Shown piece by piece: positions 28,010-38,160 of a DNA stretch of 64,000 nt. Position 1 is the first letter of the stretch. The number at the start of each line of letters is the position of its first letter. The translations under genes were made by a program, and so were the position numbers. Origin of the DNA: [Erwinia] mediterraneensis (GTDB lineage Bacteria > Pseudomonadota > Gammaproteobacteria > Enterobacterales > Enterobacteriaceae). The DNA is taken from the NCBI RefSeq assembly GCF_900604315.1, contig NZ_LR026978.1:3808157-3872156 (forward strand), in the 5' to 3' direction. The notes under the pieces were generated by a model. It worked only from the letters and a program-made list of their open reading frames with translations, was not told where the DNA came from and made no database searches.

Positions 28010-30607
28010 ATGACGCAACGCGCGTATTTGTGGCAGGCCGGCGCGCGCGGACGCCTGCTGCTGTTTAATCTGCTGGTGGTCAGCGTGACGCTGATGGTGA
28101 GCGTAGTGGCGATTCTCGGCTTTCGTCATGCGGGTCAGATTCAGGAGCAGGCGCAGGCGCAGACGCTGGCAGATATGAACGGTAGTCTGGCGCTGGCGCG
28201 CGACACGGCGAACGTGGCCACCGCCGCCGTACGGCTGGCGCAGGTGGTGGGCGCGCTGGAGTATCAGAGTGAATCGGCGCGTCTGCAACAGCAGCAGCAG
28301 GCATTGCAACATTCGCTGGCGCTGGTGGCGCAGGCGCCACTGGCCGCCCGTCAGCCGGAGCGCGTGGCGCGTATTCATACGCGCAGCCTGATGCTGGAAC
28401 AGGCAGTAAATCAGCTGCTGCTGCGCGGTCATCAGCGTCATCTGCAGCGCAACCAGATGCTCAGCGGCCTCTGGCAGTCGCAGATATTGCTGGAACATAT
28501 CAATACCCTCGCCCCGCGTTACCCCGATGCTCCCTCCGCCGCGCTGCGCGAACAGGCGATGCGGCTGATTGAAGTCGCGATTCGCACCGCCTCTCCGCGC
28601 GCCGCCATCGATCAATGGCAGGCAGTGATGCAGCAGTGGCCAACCCGCAGAAGCGGCAGCGTGCTGGCCAGCAAAATCGATCAGCTGTTCGCCAATGAAC
28701 GGGCGCTGGTGCCGCTGGCGCAGCAGCTGGAAGAGAGCGATCTGGCGATCGCTTACGCCACCTATCGCATCAAGGCGCTGGTGGCGATGCTGAATATCGA
28801 CATTACCGCCTGCGTGCAGCAGGTGGCGCAGCAGAGCGATGCGCGCATGCAGGAAACGCATCGCGAACTCGACTCCATTATTCTGTTTATCGCCCTGTTT
28901 GTGCTGCTGGCGCTGGCGATTACCTGCTATGCCGGTTACTACATCTACCGCAATCTCGGCTCCAGCCTCACCGCCATCGCCCACGCCATGACCCGGCTGG
29001 CGCAGGGGGAGAAACAGGTGGGCGTACCGGGTCTGCAGCGGTGCGATGAACTGGGGGATCTGGCGCGCGCTTTCAATGTCTTCGCCCGCAATACCGCTTC
29101 GCTGGAGCACACCTCACGCCTGCTGAAAGAGAAAAGCAGTCAGCTGGAATCCACTTTTCTGGCGATGCGTGACGGCTTTGCCCTGTTCGATCATGACGGC
29201 CATCTGGTGGTCTGGAACGCGCAATATCCCCTGCTGCTGGGCCTGCCGCCGCAGGCGTTGCAACGCGGTCAGCACTATCAGCCGCTGCTGGCGCGGCTCG
29301 GCGTTACGCTGCATGACCCGCTGGAGCCCCAGGAAGTGCGGCTGGCGGATGGCCGTACCCTGGAGCTGCGCTTCAGCCCGGTGCCGCAGCGCGGCATGGT
29401 AAGTACCGTCCTTGAGCGCACGGCGCGCAAGGCGCTGGAGGAAGCGCTGGTGCACAGCCAGAAAATGAAGGCTGTGGGTCAGCTGACCGGCGGCCTTGCG
29501 CACGACTTCAATAACCTGCTGGCGGTGATTATCGGCAGCCTGGAGCTGACGGTGGGACAGCTGCCGGCCGGCACGGTCGCCAGCCGGGTTGAGCGGGCGC
29601 GTCAGGCCGCCGAACGCGCGGCCCAGCTTACCCAGCGTCTGCTCGCCTTCTCACGCAAGCAGACGCTGTTTCCGCGCGCCGTGTCGGTAGTCGCGCTGGT
29701 GGATAACCTGCAGTCGCTGTTGCAGCACTCGCTGTTGCCGGGGCAGCAGCTGGTGATCGATGCGCAACGCCCCGGCTGGCCCGCCTGGATTGATGCCAGC
29801 CAGCTGGAGAATGCGCTGATGAATCTGGTGGTGAACGCCCGCGATGCGATGCAAAAACGCAGCGGCGAAATCCGTTTACGCATCTGGAACCAGCGCCGTC
29901 AGGAGGCGCAGGGTAAACGTGACCATGTCACTATTGAGGTGATCGATCAGGGTTGCGGCATGTCGCCGGAGGTACGGGCGCAGGTGTTTGAGCCCTTTTT
30001 CACCACCAAGCCCATCGGCAGCGGCAGCGGGCTGGGACTGTCGATGGTCTGGGGATTTGTGCGCCAGTCGGGCGGCCAGATTGAGCTGGAAACCGCGCCC
30101 GGCCAGGGCACCACCGTGCGTCTGCTGCTGCCGCGCGCCACGGAACAGACGCTGCCCGCAACACCCCCGCCACTGCCGGTGGCTGATGCGGCGGAAGAGC
30201 GGCTGGTGCTGGTGCTGGATGACGAACCGGCCGTGCGCCAGACGCTGTGCGAACATCTGCACGCCCTGGGGTATCTGACGCTGGAGTGCGGAAATGGCGA
30301 GCAGGCGCTCCGCCTGCTGCGCCAGACGCCCGATATCGATCTGCTGATCAGCGATTTGATGCTGGAGGGCGAGCTGAGCGGTGCCGATGTGATTCGCCAG
30401 GCGCAGCAACAGTGGCCCGCGCTCGCCACGCTGTTGATCAGCGGTCAGGATCTGCGTCATCAACCGGTGATGCTGCCGCTGTGCGAACGGCTGGCTAAAC
30501 CCTGGAGCCAGCCGCAGCTGGTGCAGGCGTTACAGCGCGCCTGGCAGCGCAGCCAGCGTCTCAGGCAGACTCAACAGGCTGCCAGAGCGGCACCGCTTTT
30601 CCGCTGA
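28010..30607 (+). CDS. Hybrid sensor histidine kinase/receiver protein
   Basis: An 865-residue inner-membrane sensor. A first membrane helix (LLLFNLLVVSVTLMVSVVAIL) is followed by about 250 residues of mostly helical periplasmic domain, a second helix near 290-312, a HAMP linker, a PAS domain, and a kinase core with phospho-acceptor His498 in GGLAHDFNNLL, N box NLVVNARDAM, DQGCGM, FEPFFTTK and GSGLGLS. A C-terminal receiver domain has Asp782. No Hpt domain follows, unlike TorS. It is divergent from a ribose-type ABC operon, beyond which lies an orphan OmpR-type regulator. Its 3' end overlaps phnE2 by 47 bases. Confidence 0.9.
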   Translation: MTQRAYLWQAGARGRLLLFNLLVVSVTLMVSVVAILGFRHAGQIQEQAQAQTLADMNGSLALARDTANVATAAVRLAQVVGALEYQSESARLQQQQQALQHSLALVAQAPLAARQPERVARIHTRSLMLEQAVNQLLLRGHQRHLQRNQMLSGLWQSQILLEHINTLAPRYPDAPSAALREQAMRLIEVAIRTASPRAAIDQWQAVMQQWPTRRSGSVLASKIDQLFANERALVPLAQQLEESDLAIAYATYRIKALVAMLNIDITACVQQVAQQSDARMQETHRELDSIILFIALFVLLALAITCYAGYYIYRNLGSSLTAIAHAMTRLAQGEKQVGVPGLQRCDELGDLARAFNVFARNTASLEHTSRLLKEKSSQLESTFLAMRDGFALFDHDGHLVVWNAQYPLLLGLPPQALQRGQHYQPLLARLGVTLHDPLEPQEVRLADGRTLELRFSPVPQRGMVSTVLERTARKALEEALVHSQKMKAVGQLTGGLAHDFNNLLAVIIGSLELTVGQLPAGTVASRVERARQAAERAAQLTQRLLAFSRKQTLFPRAVSVVALVDNLQSLLQHSLLPGQQLVIDAQRPGWPAWIDASQLENALMNLVVNARDAMQKRSGEIRLRIWNQRRQEAQGKRDHVTIEVIDQGCGMSPEVRAQVFEPFFTTKPIGSGSGLGLSMVWGFVRQSGGQIELETAPGQGTTVRLLLPRATEQTLPATPPPLPVADAAEERLVLVLDDEPAVRQTLCEHLHALGYLTLECGNGEQALRLLRQTPDIDLLISDLMLEGELSGADVIRQAQQQWPALATLLISGQDLRHQPVMLPLCERLAKPWSQPQLVQALQRAWQRSQRLRQTQQAARAAPLFR

Positions 30608-31445
30608 TATAGCGCTTACGTAGCCGGGCGGAGATGATATCCATCGTCATGACAATCGCCACCAGGATCAGGGTAATAAACATCACCACGTCCCAGTTCC
30701 ATAAGCGCATATTTTCGGCATAAATAAGGCCGACGCCGCCCGCCCCGACAAAACCCAGCACCGCCGCCGAGCGGGTATTGGATTCAATCTGATACAGGCT
30801 GAGGGCCAGGAAAGCCGGAAAAGATTGCGTAAAGATACCGTAGCGGTGTTTCTGCAGGCTGTTGGCCCCGACGGCGCTCAGACCCCGGCCCGGCGAGCGA
30901 TCCACCGCCTCGTGGCTTTCCGCATACAGCTTACCCAGCAGACCGACATCCTGCAGTATGATCGCCAGCACCCCAGCCAGCGGCCCCATCCCTACCGCGC
31001 GCACAAAAATCAGTCCCCAGATCGCCATATCGACGCCGCGCAGCACATCAAACAGGCGGCGTACCAGGAAGGCCAGCGGCCGCGCGATGCGGTGCTGCAT
31101 CACATTGCGGGCCGCGAAAAACGACAGCGGCAGCGCCAGCAGTGCTGCGGTTAGCGTCCCGGCAAACACAATGCCTAAGGTAATGCCGATCTGGGTGAAG
31201 TAGTAAGCAAAAGGCCAGCTGGCAAAGTTATGCCAGACAAACATGCGCATAAAGTAGCGCCCAAGCTGCTGACAGCCCTGGATGGCCCTTCCCCACTCAA
31301 TACCGAACTGGTGAAAAAAGAACAGGTAATAGAGCAGGACGACCAGTGTCAGCAGGGCGATACGGCGCAGATAGCAGCGCTGGACGGCGAAAAGCTCAGC
31401 GTGCTGCTGTTTCAGCGTGGTGATATCGGGAGTAACTGCCATCAT
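30561..31445 (-). CDS. phnE2: Phosphonate ABC transporter permease PhnE (second copy)
   Basis: A 294-residue permease of the PhnE family with five or six helices and the EAA-type loop AVDRSPGRGLSAVGANSLQKHRYGIFTQ followed by SNTRSAAVLGFVGAGGVG, the family hallmark. It starts directly after the first phnE gene ends and is the last gene of the phosphonate operon. The final 47 bases overlap the end of the opposite-strand sensor kinase gene. It probably pairs with the first PhnE to form a heterodimeric channel. Confidence 0.88.
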   Translation of the reverse strand: MMAVTPDITTLKQQHAELFAVQRCYLRRIALLTLVVLLYYLFFFHQFGIEWGRAIQGCQQLGRYFMRMFVWHNFASWPFAYYFTQIGITLGIVFAGTLTAALLALPLSFFAARNVMQHRIARPLAFLVRRLFDVLRGVDMAIWGLIFVRAVGMGPLAGVLAIILQDVGLLGKLYAESHEAVDRSPGRGLSAVGANSLQKHRYGIFTQSFPAFLALSLYQIESNTRSAAVLGFVGAGGVGLIYAENMRLWNWDVVMFITLILVAIVMTMDIISARLRKRYISGKAVPLWQPVESA

Positions 31446-32339
31446 TTAACCTGCTCCTTCTACAACGCGTCGCCGCAGCCAGCCGGAAAAGGTATCCAGC
31501 AGCGACACCACCAGCACGATCAGCAGCAGCGTGATGCTGACCTGGTCGTGGCGGTCCAGTTTAATATTGGTCATCAGCTCCTGGCCTATGCCACCAGCGC
31601 CAACCAGCCCGAGGATGGTGGAAGAGCGAAAGTTAATTTCCAGCCGCATAAAACTGTAGGAGAGAAACAGCGGCTTGACCTGCGGCCAGAAGGCGAAGCG
31701 CATCCGCTGCAGTTTGCTGGCGCCACAGGCGGCCAGGCCGCGCACCGGTTTATCGGAGGCGCTCTCAATCGCCTCATAAAACAGTTTCGTCAGGCTGCCG
31801 ATGGCATGCAGCGCCAGCGCCAGAAAGCCCGGAACCGCCCCGATGCCAAACGCCATCACAAACATCACTGCCCAGGCGAGTTCCGGCATGGTACGCAGAA
31901 ACGCCACCAGCGAGCGAATCGCCAGCCGCACGCTGGCCGGGGTTTGGGTATTTCCGGCGGCAAAAAAGGCCAGCACGGCGGCCACCACAACGGCGATCAG
32001 CGTTGAGGCGATCGCCAGCTGCAGCGTTTCCCAGATCAGCGGCAGCTGCACCGGCAGGCGGTAGCCCCAGTACGCCAGCGATCCTGCAGTTTTGCCGTCG
32101 GCAAACAGCAGCGGCAGATGCAGCACCGGTAGGGTCTGCAGAATATAATCAAAAAATTGCGGCAGCGATTGCCAGATGGTCAGCAAATCAAATTCCGCCA
32201 GCTGGCCTGCGCTCAGCCAGAGCGTCACCAGCAGCAACGACCAGAGCAGATTAGCGCGCTTTTGCTGGCTGCGGATGCGTTGGTAGTAACGTTCGAAGTC
32301 GCTCAACGTGAATTTCTCGCAGAGTGGTGACGGCCTCAC
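31446..32339 (-). CDS. phnE1: Phosphonate ABC transporter permease PhnE (first copy)
   Basis: A 297-residue PhnE-type permease with the family loop ASDKPVRGLAACGASKLQRMRFAFWPQV and FRSSTILGLVGAGGIGQELM. The first codon is GTG at 32339 and lacks a strong Shine-Dalgarno, so the exact start is uncertain. It lies between phnD and the second phnE. Two PhnE subunits are found in several bacteria in place of the single E. coli protein. Confidence 0.87.
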   Translation of the reverse strand: MRPSPLCEKFTLSDFERYYQRIRSQQKRANLLWSLLLVTLWLSAGQLAEFDLLTIWQSLPQFFDYILQTLPVLHLPLLFADGKTAGSLAYWGYRLPVQLPLIWETLQLAIASTLIAVVVAAVLAFFAAGNTQTPASVRLAIRSLVAFLRTMPELAWAVMFVMAFGIGAVPGFLALALHAIGSLTKLFYEAIESASDKPVRGLAACGASKLQRMRFAFWPQVKPLFLSYSFMRLEINFRSSTILGLVGAGGIGQELMTNIKLDRHDQVSITLLLIVLVVSLLDTFSGWLRRRVVEGAG

Positions 32340-32368
32340 GCGCCGCAGCGGCAGCGTGAGGCTCAGGA

Positions 32369-33304
32369 TTATCCGCGGCTGCCCTTCATCAGCTCGCGCT
32401 TCATATCAATAACGTTCTGGTAGTCCGCCAGGGTCGCCGGACCGATATGTTGCGTGCCGCCCATCGCCCGGATAAAGCAGTCATGCTCTTCCGTGTCCAG
32501 CTTCTTAATGGCGGCAACCACTTGCTGTTTAAAATCAGCGGGTAACTTATTGCTTACCAGAATTGGGCCGTTGGGGATCAGCGGCGACTGCCAGATAATG
32601 CGAATCTGTTTCATCAGGTCAGGGTGATCCATGCGAATCAGGCGGTTAAAGGCGCCCGCGGTATAGCCCTGGTCGTAATCGCCCACCAGCGAAGCCCAGG
32701 TAACGGCGCCCTCGAACTGCTGGTTGAGCACGCCGAGAATGTCCTGTTCGTGCCCCCCGGAGAAGGTGACGCTGGAGAAGAAGCCGTTGTAGTTATCATC
32801 GACGCTGCCGCCGAAAGCTTTCTTGAACGCCTGGTTCGGCATCAGAAAGCCGGAGGTAGAGTCGGGATCGGCCATGCCAAACGCTTTCCCTTTCAGATCG
32901 TTCAGCGTCTGATAGGGGCTGTCCGCTTTGACAATCACTACCGAGTGGTAGCCTCGCGACTGATCCTTGTCATCCACGGCGATACCCACAATATCCACCG
33001 CATCAGGGTCCTGCAGATAGACCGAGGCAAAAGAGGCGGGCGACATGCTCAACACCAGATCCACCTTTCCGCCCAGCAATCCCTGAATCACCCCGGAGTA
33101 GTCAGAGGCGTTACGCAGCCGGGTATTCACATTCAGCTCTTTATCGAAAAACGCTTTCACACACTGGTTGTCGCCAATCTGCTGGGTAGCGTTCTGTCCG
33201 CCGAGAATACCGAGGTTCAACTCCTTCGGTGCATCCGCTGCATGTGCGCCAAACGCCATCAGCGCGCCAGTAAAAATTGCCACTACTTTTGCTTTTATAT
33301 TCAT
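32369..33304 (-). CDS. phnD: Phosphonate ABC transporter binding protein PhnD
   Basis: A 311-residue periplasmic protein. From the ATG at 33304 it has the signal peptide MNIKAKVVAIFTGALMAFGAHA, then ADAPKELNLGILGG. The PhnD-family core is present: YSGVIQGLLGGKVDLVLSMSPASFA, then AFGMADPDSTSGFLMPNQAF, the SxxSTSGxxxP-like segment that contacts the phosphonate. A longer frame would overlap phnC and spoil the signal peptide. Confidence 0.88.
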   Translation of the reverse strand: MNIKAKVVAIFTGALMAFGAHAADAPKELNLGILGGQNATQQIGDNQCVKAFFDKELNVNTRLRNASDYSGVIQGLLGGKVDLVLSMSPASFASVYLQDPDAVDIVGIAVDDKDQSRGYHSVVIVKADSPYQTLNDLKGKAFGMADPDSTSGFLMPNQAFKKAFGGSVDDNYNGFFSSVTFSGGHEQDILGVLNQQFEGAVTWASLVGDYDQGYTAGAFNRLIRMDHPDLMKQIRIIWQSPLIPNGPILVSNKLPADFKQQVVAAIKKLDTEEHDCFIRAMGGTQHIGPATLADYQNVIDMKRELMKGSRG

Positions 33305-33326
33305 TGCCTTATTGTTTCCCGATCGT

Positions 33327-34157
33327 TTAATGAAGTTGGTTGATTTCATCGCCATACAGCTGGTGCAACAGCGTGTCGGTCAGGTGCGAAGGATGGCCGT
33401 CAAACAGGATCTCGCCGCGCTGAATGCCAATCACCCGCGTGCACCAGCTTTTCACCAGCTCAATGGAGTGCAGGTTGACCATCACACTGATGCCCTGCTC
33501 GCTCACCTGACGCAGCACTTCCATAATGCGCCGGGTGTTTTTCGGATCGAGCGAGGCGACCGGCTCATCGGCCAGCAGGATTTTTGGGTTCTGCATCAGC
33601 GCGCGACAGATGGCGACGCGCTGCATCTGTCCGCCGGAGAGGTTTTCCGCCCGCTGCAGCGCCTGCGGCAGCATGTTCATCCACTGCAGCAGCGCAATCG
33701 CCCGCGCGCGATCGGCTTCAGAGAAAATTTTCAGAAAGGATTTCAGCGTCGGGGTCTGGCTCAGCCGCCCCAGCAGCACGTTGGTTAACACATCCAGCCG
33801 CGGCACCAGACAGAAGTCCTGGAAGATCATGCCGCACTCGCTGCGCCATTTGCGCAGCTGGCGGCTGTTCAGCGTCACCAGATTGCGATCGACCTGCCCG
33901 TCACGCAGGCTGAGCACCGCGCCCTGACTGGCGCTGACGGTGCCGTTAAGCATATGCAACAGCGTGGATTTCCCCGCCCCCGAGCGTCCGATCACCGCCA
34001 CCAGTTCGCCCGCATGCAGATCGAAACTGATGTTTTTCAGCACCTGGTGCTCACCGTACGCCTTGCTGAGCTGCTGTACCGATAACACTTTGCGCGCGCC
34101 GGACGCCACAGGTTCAAACGCATTATCGACCACGGTTTTCAGTAGGGCCTGTGCCAT
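33327..34157 (-). CDS. phnC: Phosphonate ABC transporter ATPase PhnC
   Basis: A 276-residue ATPase with Walker [11 protein letters not shown]-loop [19 protein letters not shown] (the PhnC-typical form), signature [15 protein letters not shown] and Walker [13 protein letters not shown]. The start at 34157 follows GGAGTGCAAC; earlier in-frame ATGs are possible but weaker. It begins the phnCDE1E2 transport block, separated from phnP by 104 bases carrying PhoB-box-like repeats. Confidence 0.88.
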   Translation of the reverse strand: MAQALLKTVVDNAFEPVASGARKVLSVQQLSKAYGEHQVLKNISFDLHAGELVAVIGRSGAGKSTLLHMLNGTVSASQGAVLSLRDGQVDRNLVTLNSRQLRKWRSECGMIFQDFCLVPRLDVLTNVLLGRLSQTPTLKSFLKIFSEADRARAIALLQWMNMLPQALQRAENLSGGQMQRVAICRALMQNPKILLADEPVASLDPKNTRRIMEVLRQVSEQGISVMVNLHSIELVKSWCTRVIGIQRGEILFDGHPSHLTDTLLHQLYGDEINQLH

Positions 34158-34212
34158 GTTGCACTCCATATCTTCAGGGAAAGCGATCATTTTCACGCTT
34201 ATTAAGGGGTTG

Positions 34213-34256
34213 CCGGATGAAGGGTTGATGACAGCGAGATGATCAAACGGTGACAG
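34213..34256 (-). promoter_or_regulatory. Candidate PhoB box upstream of phnC
   Basis: Read on the minus strand, four successive 11-base units start at 34256, 34245, 34234 and 34223. Unit one is CTGTCACCGTT, unit three CTGTCATCAAC, unit four CCTTCATCCGG; unit two fits poorly. PhoB boxes are tandem 11-base repeats with consensus near CTGTCATAAAT. The site lies 56-100 bases ahead of the phnC start and would give the transport genes their own phosphate-controlled promoter. Confidence 0.5.
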
Positions 34257-34261
34257 CGGCT

Positions 34262-35014
34262 TCAGCGCGCAAGATCCAGCTGCAGGTGATCGCGCGCCAC
34301 CGAAACCGCGGGCGGAAGCGCGTGGCTCAGCAGCCAGCGATCGACATCGTGACTCAGGTGCGTCAGCCAGGTCTGGCGTGCGGCCAGACTCCGCGCGATC
34401 GCCAGCGCCTGCGTCACATCATTATGGTTACCCGGCCCGTCACGCGGCGCGTCGTTGCAGTCAATCACCAGATGATCGATGGTGAGGGTGCTGAGAAATT
34501 CCGCTGTCGCAGCGGGAAGCCCGCAGGTGTCGCACAGCCAGGCGAGCCGCGTACCTTGCCAGTCGAACAGATAGCCATACGTCAGTTTTGAATGTTGTAA
34601 CAACAGCGGCGTGACCCACAGTTCGCCAAACGCCCAGGCCACATAAGGGGTCAGCGCCGGGCGGAAATCGAGCAGACCAGGATGCTTCAGCAGATCGTCA
34701 CACCCCTGCTCATCGGGCGGTCCCCAGACCGGAATGCGCGCGCCGCACCCCCAGCGCAGGGAGAAAAGACCCTGTACATGATCCATATGATAATGAGTGA
34801 GTAAAATGCCCGACAGCTCGCCGGGGCGAAAGCGCTGCTCCAGTAGCGGCTGCCCGCCATCCAGCAAAATAGTTTCGCTGCCCGCCTGAATCAGCGCGCT
34901 ACAGGGCGTACGGCGGCGCCAGGGTTCATGCCGCGCACGCAGGCAGGCGCTGCAGTCGCAGCCAAACAGCGGTGCCGCCTGGACGCCGCCGGTGCCGAGA
35001 AAAGTCAGCTTCAT
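34262..35014 (-). CDS. phnP: Phosphoribosyl cyclic phosphodiesterase PhnP
   Basis: A 250-residue metallo-beta-lactamase-fold enzyme that opens 5-phosphoribosyl 1,2-cyclic phosphate, the C-P lyase product. The metal-binding motif HYHMDHVQG and the structural-zinc cysteines CDCSAC near residue 20 are present. Length matches E. coli PhnP (252). It overlaps phnN by four bases. Confidence 0.93.
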   Translation of the reverse strand: MKLTFLGTGGVQAAPLFGCDCSACLRARHEPWRRRTPCSALIQAGSETILLDGGQPLLEQRFRPGELSGILLTHYHMDHVQGLFSLRWGCGARIPVWGPPDEQGCDDLLKHPGLLDFRPALTPYVAWAFGELWVTPLLLQHSKLTYGYLFDWQGTRLAWLCDTCGLPAATAEFLSTLTIDHLVIDCNDAPRDGPGNHNDVTQALAIARSLAARQTWLTHLSHDVDRWLLSHALPPAVSVARDHLQLDLAR

Positions 35015-35547
35015 GGTGCGTTCTCCAGCAGCAGACGCAGCTGCTGCAACGTCTGCTGCAGCGAGCCGTTATTATTCAGAGCCAGGCAACCGGCGGGCAG
35101 CGGCTGCGCCGCCCGCTGCAGGCGCTGCGCGATTTCCGCCTCGCTCTCGCGTCCGCGCTGTCGCAGGCGCGCCGCCAGCACCTCCGGCGTGACCTGCAGG
35201 CAGAGCGGCAGCAGCCGCTGGCCGTAGCGTTCACGCGCCTGGGGCAGATGCAGACGGGATCCGTTCACCAGTACGTGGCAGTCGCGTGCCAGCCAGTACT
35301 CAATTTCCAGCCCCAGCCCGTAGTGATAGCCGTGCGCCTGCCAGCAAAGGACGAATAACCCCAGCTGGCGACGGCGGTGAAACTCCTGCTCGCTGAGCGC
35401 AATATGGTTTTCGCCCCCGGCATGGGCCGCACGCGTGATATAGCGATGGGCCACCACCAGGCGGGCGGGCGGCGCTTCACCCAGGGCGGAGAGCAGGCTG
35501 TCCTTGCCCGACCCCGAAGGGCCACAAAGCCAGATCAGGCGCGCCAT
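35011..35547 (-). CDS. phnN: Ribose 1,5-bisphosphokinase PhnN
   Basis: A 178-residue P-loop kinase with Walker A GPSGSGKDS at the N-terminus and RYITRAAHAGGENHIALSEQEF, typical of the PhnN/guanylate-kinase-like family. It phosphorylates ribose 1,5-bisphosphate to PRPP, recycling the C-P lyase ribose product. It overlaps phnP by four bases and phnM by one. Confidence 0.93.
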   Translation of the reverse strand: MARLIWLCGPSGSGKDSLLSALGEAPPARLVVAHRYITRAAHAGGENHIALSEQEFHRRRQLGLFVLCWQAHGYHYGLGLEIEYWLARDCHVLVNGSRLHLPQARERYGQRLLPLCLQVTPEVLAARLRQRGRESEAEIAQRLQRAAQPLPAGCLALNNNGSLQQTLQQLRLLLENAP

Positions 35548-36683
35548 CAGTAGACTCTCCTGCCCTGCACCCAGACATGATTGACATGAGGATGCCCATG
35601 TTCAGTATGGACCAGCAGCAGATCGGCACGCAGCCCTTCCGCAATGCGCCCGCGATCCGTCAGCCCCAGCGCGCGTGCCGGATTACGGCTCACCAGTGCG
35701 CTGGCCTGCGGCAGATCAAGCGTATTGCGCTCATCGGCCGCCAGCCGGAATAGCGCGTCCAGCAGGCTGGCGGGATAATAGTCGGAGGAGAGAATATCCA
35801 GCAGACCGCGTTCTGCCAGCTGCCAGGCGGCCACGTTGCCGGAGTGCGAGGCGCCGCGCACAATGTTAGGCGCGCCCATCAGCACCTGCATTCCGCAGTC
35901 ACGCGAGGCAGCTGCGGCTTCCAGCGTGGTCGGGAACTCAGCAATGGCGCTGCCAATGGCCCGCGAGGCCTGGACCTGCGCCACGGTGGCATCATCATGA
36001 CTGGCGATGGCGATGGCGCGCGCCCGGCAGTGCGCCGCGATCGCTTCACGATTGGGCTGCGACCAGCTGGCGGCCAGCTGCATCTGCTCATGCTCAAACG
36101 CCGCCATCTGCTGGTCGTTAAGCTGGTATTTGCCCTGGTAGTATTCGCGGTATTTTTCCAGCGAGACGAACTGGCGCTGACCGGGCGAATGGTCCATCAG
36201 CGACACCAGCGCCAGTTCCGGCGTCGCCATCAGCGCTTCAAACAGCGGCAGCGTGCTGTGGTGCGGCAGTTCACAGCGCAGATGCAGCAGATGTGCGGCG
36301 CGGTTCAGCCCCTTGCGCTGACTGTCGCGGATGGCGCCGATCATCTTGTTCAGATTGTCGAGGCGATGACCGCCGTCGCGCACGTCCCCGACCGCAATGG
36401 CGTCCAGCACCGTGGTAATGCCGCTGGCGACCATTAGCGCATCATGGCTGCTCATCGCAGAGTGCGCCGGCCAGTCCACTTTCGGGCGTGGGGTAAAAAA
36501 TTTGTCGAGATTGTCGGTATGCAATTCGACCAGCCCCGGTAACAGCCAGCCCCCCTCGCCGTCCAGCGCCGCGGGCAGTTGACTGGCGCTGTCGCTGAAG
36601 CTGGCAATGATGCCGTCACGTATCTCCAGCGAGCCTGCTACCACTTCATGTTCCAGCACCATCCTGACATTATTGACGATCAT
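35547..36683 (-). CDS. phnM: Ribosyl triphosphonate diphosphatase PhnM
   Basis: A 378-residue amidohydrolase-superfamily enzyme, the same length as E. coli PhnM, that removes pyrophosphate from ribose 1-methylphosphonate 5-triphosphate. Visible metal-site segments: [16 protein letters not shown] at residues 50-70, [14 protein letters not shown] and [13 protein letters not shown]. It overlaps phnL by four bases. Confidence 0.94.
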   Translation of the reverse strand: MIVNNVRMVLEHEVVAGSLEIRDGIIASFSDSASQLPAALDGEGGWLLPGLVELHTDNLDKFFTPRPKVDWPAHSAMSSHDALMVASGITTVLDAIAVGDVRDGGHRLDNLNKMIGAIRDSQRKGLNRAAHLLHLRCELPHHSTLPLFEALMATPELALVSLMDHSPGQRQFVSLEKYREYYQGKYQLNDQQMAAFEHEQMQLAASWSQPNREAIAAHCRARAIAIASHDDATVAQVQASRAIGSAIAEFPTTLEAAAASRDCGMQVLMGAPNIVRGASHSGNVAAWQLAERGLLDILSSDYYPASLLDALFRLAADERNTLDLPQASALVSRNPARALGLTDRGRIAEGLRADLLLVHTEHGHPHVNHVWVQGRRVY

Positions 36684-37399
36684 GCTTCGACCCCCGTCTG
36701 CAGCGGCTGCATAACGTGCAGGCGATCCGCGACGCGCTCACGCACCGCTTCATCATGAAAAATGCCGACAATCGCCGTCCCCTGGGCACGCGCCTGCTCA
36801 ATCAGTTCCACCACCGCGGCACTGTTGGCGCTGTCGAGCGAGGCGGTGGGTTCATCCAGCAACAGCACGGGATATTCTGCAATAAAGCCGCGGGCGATAT
36901 TGACGCGCTGCTGCTCGCCGCCGGAAAAGGTGGCAGGCGGCAGCGTCCAGAGCCGCTCCGGTACGTTAAGGCGCGTCAGCAGCGCTTTCGCCCGCGCTTC
37001 GCAACGGGTGCGCGCCACGCCACGCTCCAGCAGCGGCTGCATCACAATTTCCAGTGTCGGCACGCGCGGGATCACGCGCAGGAACTGGCTGACCCAGCCC
37101 AGCGTGTCACGCCGGATAGCGAGGATCTGGCGTGCCGGGGCATTGACCATATCGACCCACTCCCCCTGATGGCGCAGCCAGATATGGCCGCTGTTAGCCT
37201 GATAATTGCCGTAAAGGGCGCGCAGCAGCGTCGATTTACCGCTGCCGGAATGCCCATGCAGCACCACGCATTCGCCGCTGTTTACCGCCAGGCTCACAGC
37301 CTGCAGCACCGGCAGCGCAACGCCGTTCTGGTTATGCAGTACAAAGGTTTTGCTGAGGTTCTCTACGCGCAGCTGAGTATTCATTATTGTTTCCGTCAT
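36680..37399 (-). CDS. phnL: C-P lyase accessory ABC-type ATPase PhnL
   Basis: A 239-residue ABC-family ATPase of the C-P lyase system, not a membrane transporter subunit. Walker [10 protein letters not shown], the PhnL-typical [27 protein letters not shown], signature [15 protein letters not shown] and Walker [12 protein letters not shown]. The start overlaps the phnK stop by one base; an ATG at 37384 is a possible alternative that fits E. coli PhnL's N-terminus better. Confidence 0.93.
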   Translation of the reverse strand: MTETIMNTQLRVENLSKTFVLHNQNGVALPVLQAVSLAVNSGECVVLHGHSGSGKSTLLRALYGNYQANSGHIWLRHQGEWVDMVNAPARQILAIRRDTLGWVSQFLRVIPRVPTLEIVMQPLLERGVARTRCEARAKALLTRLNVPERLWTLPPATFSGGEQQRVNIARGFIAEYPVLLLDEPTASLDSANSAAVVELIEQARAQGTAIVGIFHDEAVRERVADRLHVMQPLQTGVEA

Positions 37400-38160
37400 T
37401 AATTGAGTACCGAAGAAACCAGCAGCTGGGTGTAAGCGTGTTGTGGGTCGTCCAGCACGCGGTCGGTTAATCCGCTCTCCACGACCCGGCCCTGTTTCAT
37501 CACCAGCAGCCGGTGCGCCAGCAGACGGGCCACGCCGAGATCGTGGGTTACGATCACCACCGCCAGATTCAGCTCGCGTACCAGGGTACGCAGCAGGTCA
37601 AGCAGACGCGCCTGTACCGACACATCCAGGCCGCCGGTGGGTTCATCCATGAAGACCAGTCTGGGCTGTGTCACCAGGTTGCGGGCAATCTGCAGGCGCT
37701 GCTGCATGCCGCCGGAAAAAGTGACCGGCAGATCGTCGATACGTCCGGCCAGGATCTCTACCTCATGCAGCCAGCGACTGGCCTGCTGACGGATGTCGCC
37801 GTAGTGACGCTGCCCTACCGCCATCAGCCGCTCGCCGATATTGCCGCCAGCCGTAACCTGGGGACGCAGGCCGTCAAGGGGATGCTGATGCACCACGCCC
37901 CATTCGGTACGCAGCAGGCGTCGGCGATCGCTCTCGCTCATGCTGTAAAGCTCGCGGTCGCAGTAATGCACGCTGCCCTGCTGCGGTGGCAGGCGGGCGG
38001 AAATCGCGTGTAACAGGGTGGTTTTGCCGGATCCGGATTCGCCCACAATGCCCAGCACTTCTCCCGGAAAGAGCTCAAAACTGACCTCTTCAACGCCTTT
38101 TCCCGCAGCATAAAGATGGGTAAGGTTATTCACCGCAAGCAGCGGTCGTTCACTGTGCAT
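37399..38160 (-). CDS. phnK: C-P lyase accessory ABC-type ATPase PhnK
   Basis: A 253-residue ABC-family ATPase that docks on the PhnGHIJ core complex. Walker [10 protein letters not shown], signature [15 protein letters not shown] and Walker [13 protein letters not shown]. The ATG at 38160 follows CAGGAAC and gives the family length (E. coli 252); a longer frame to 38208 is unlikely. Overlaps phnJ by 11 bases. Confidence 0.93.
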   Translation of the reverse strand: MHSERPLLAVNNLTHLYAAGKGVEEVSFELFPGEVLGIVGESGSGKTTLLHAISARLPPQQGSVHYCDRELYSMSESDRRRLLRTEWGVVHQHPLDGLRPQVTAGGNIGERLMAVGQRHYGDIRQQASRWLHEVEILAGRIDDLPVTFSGGMQQRLQIARNLVTQPRLVFMDEPTGGLDVSVQARLLDLLRTLVRELNLAVVIVTHDLGVARLLAHRLLVMKQGRVVESGLTDRVLDDPQHAYTQLLVSSVLN

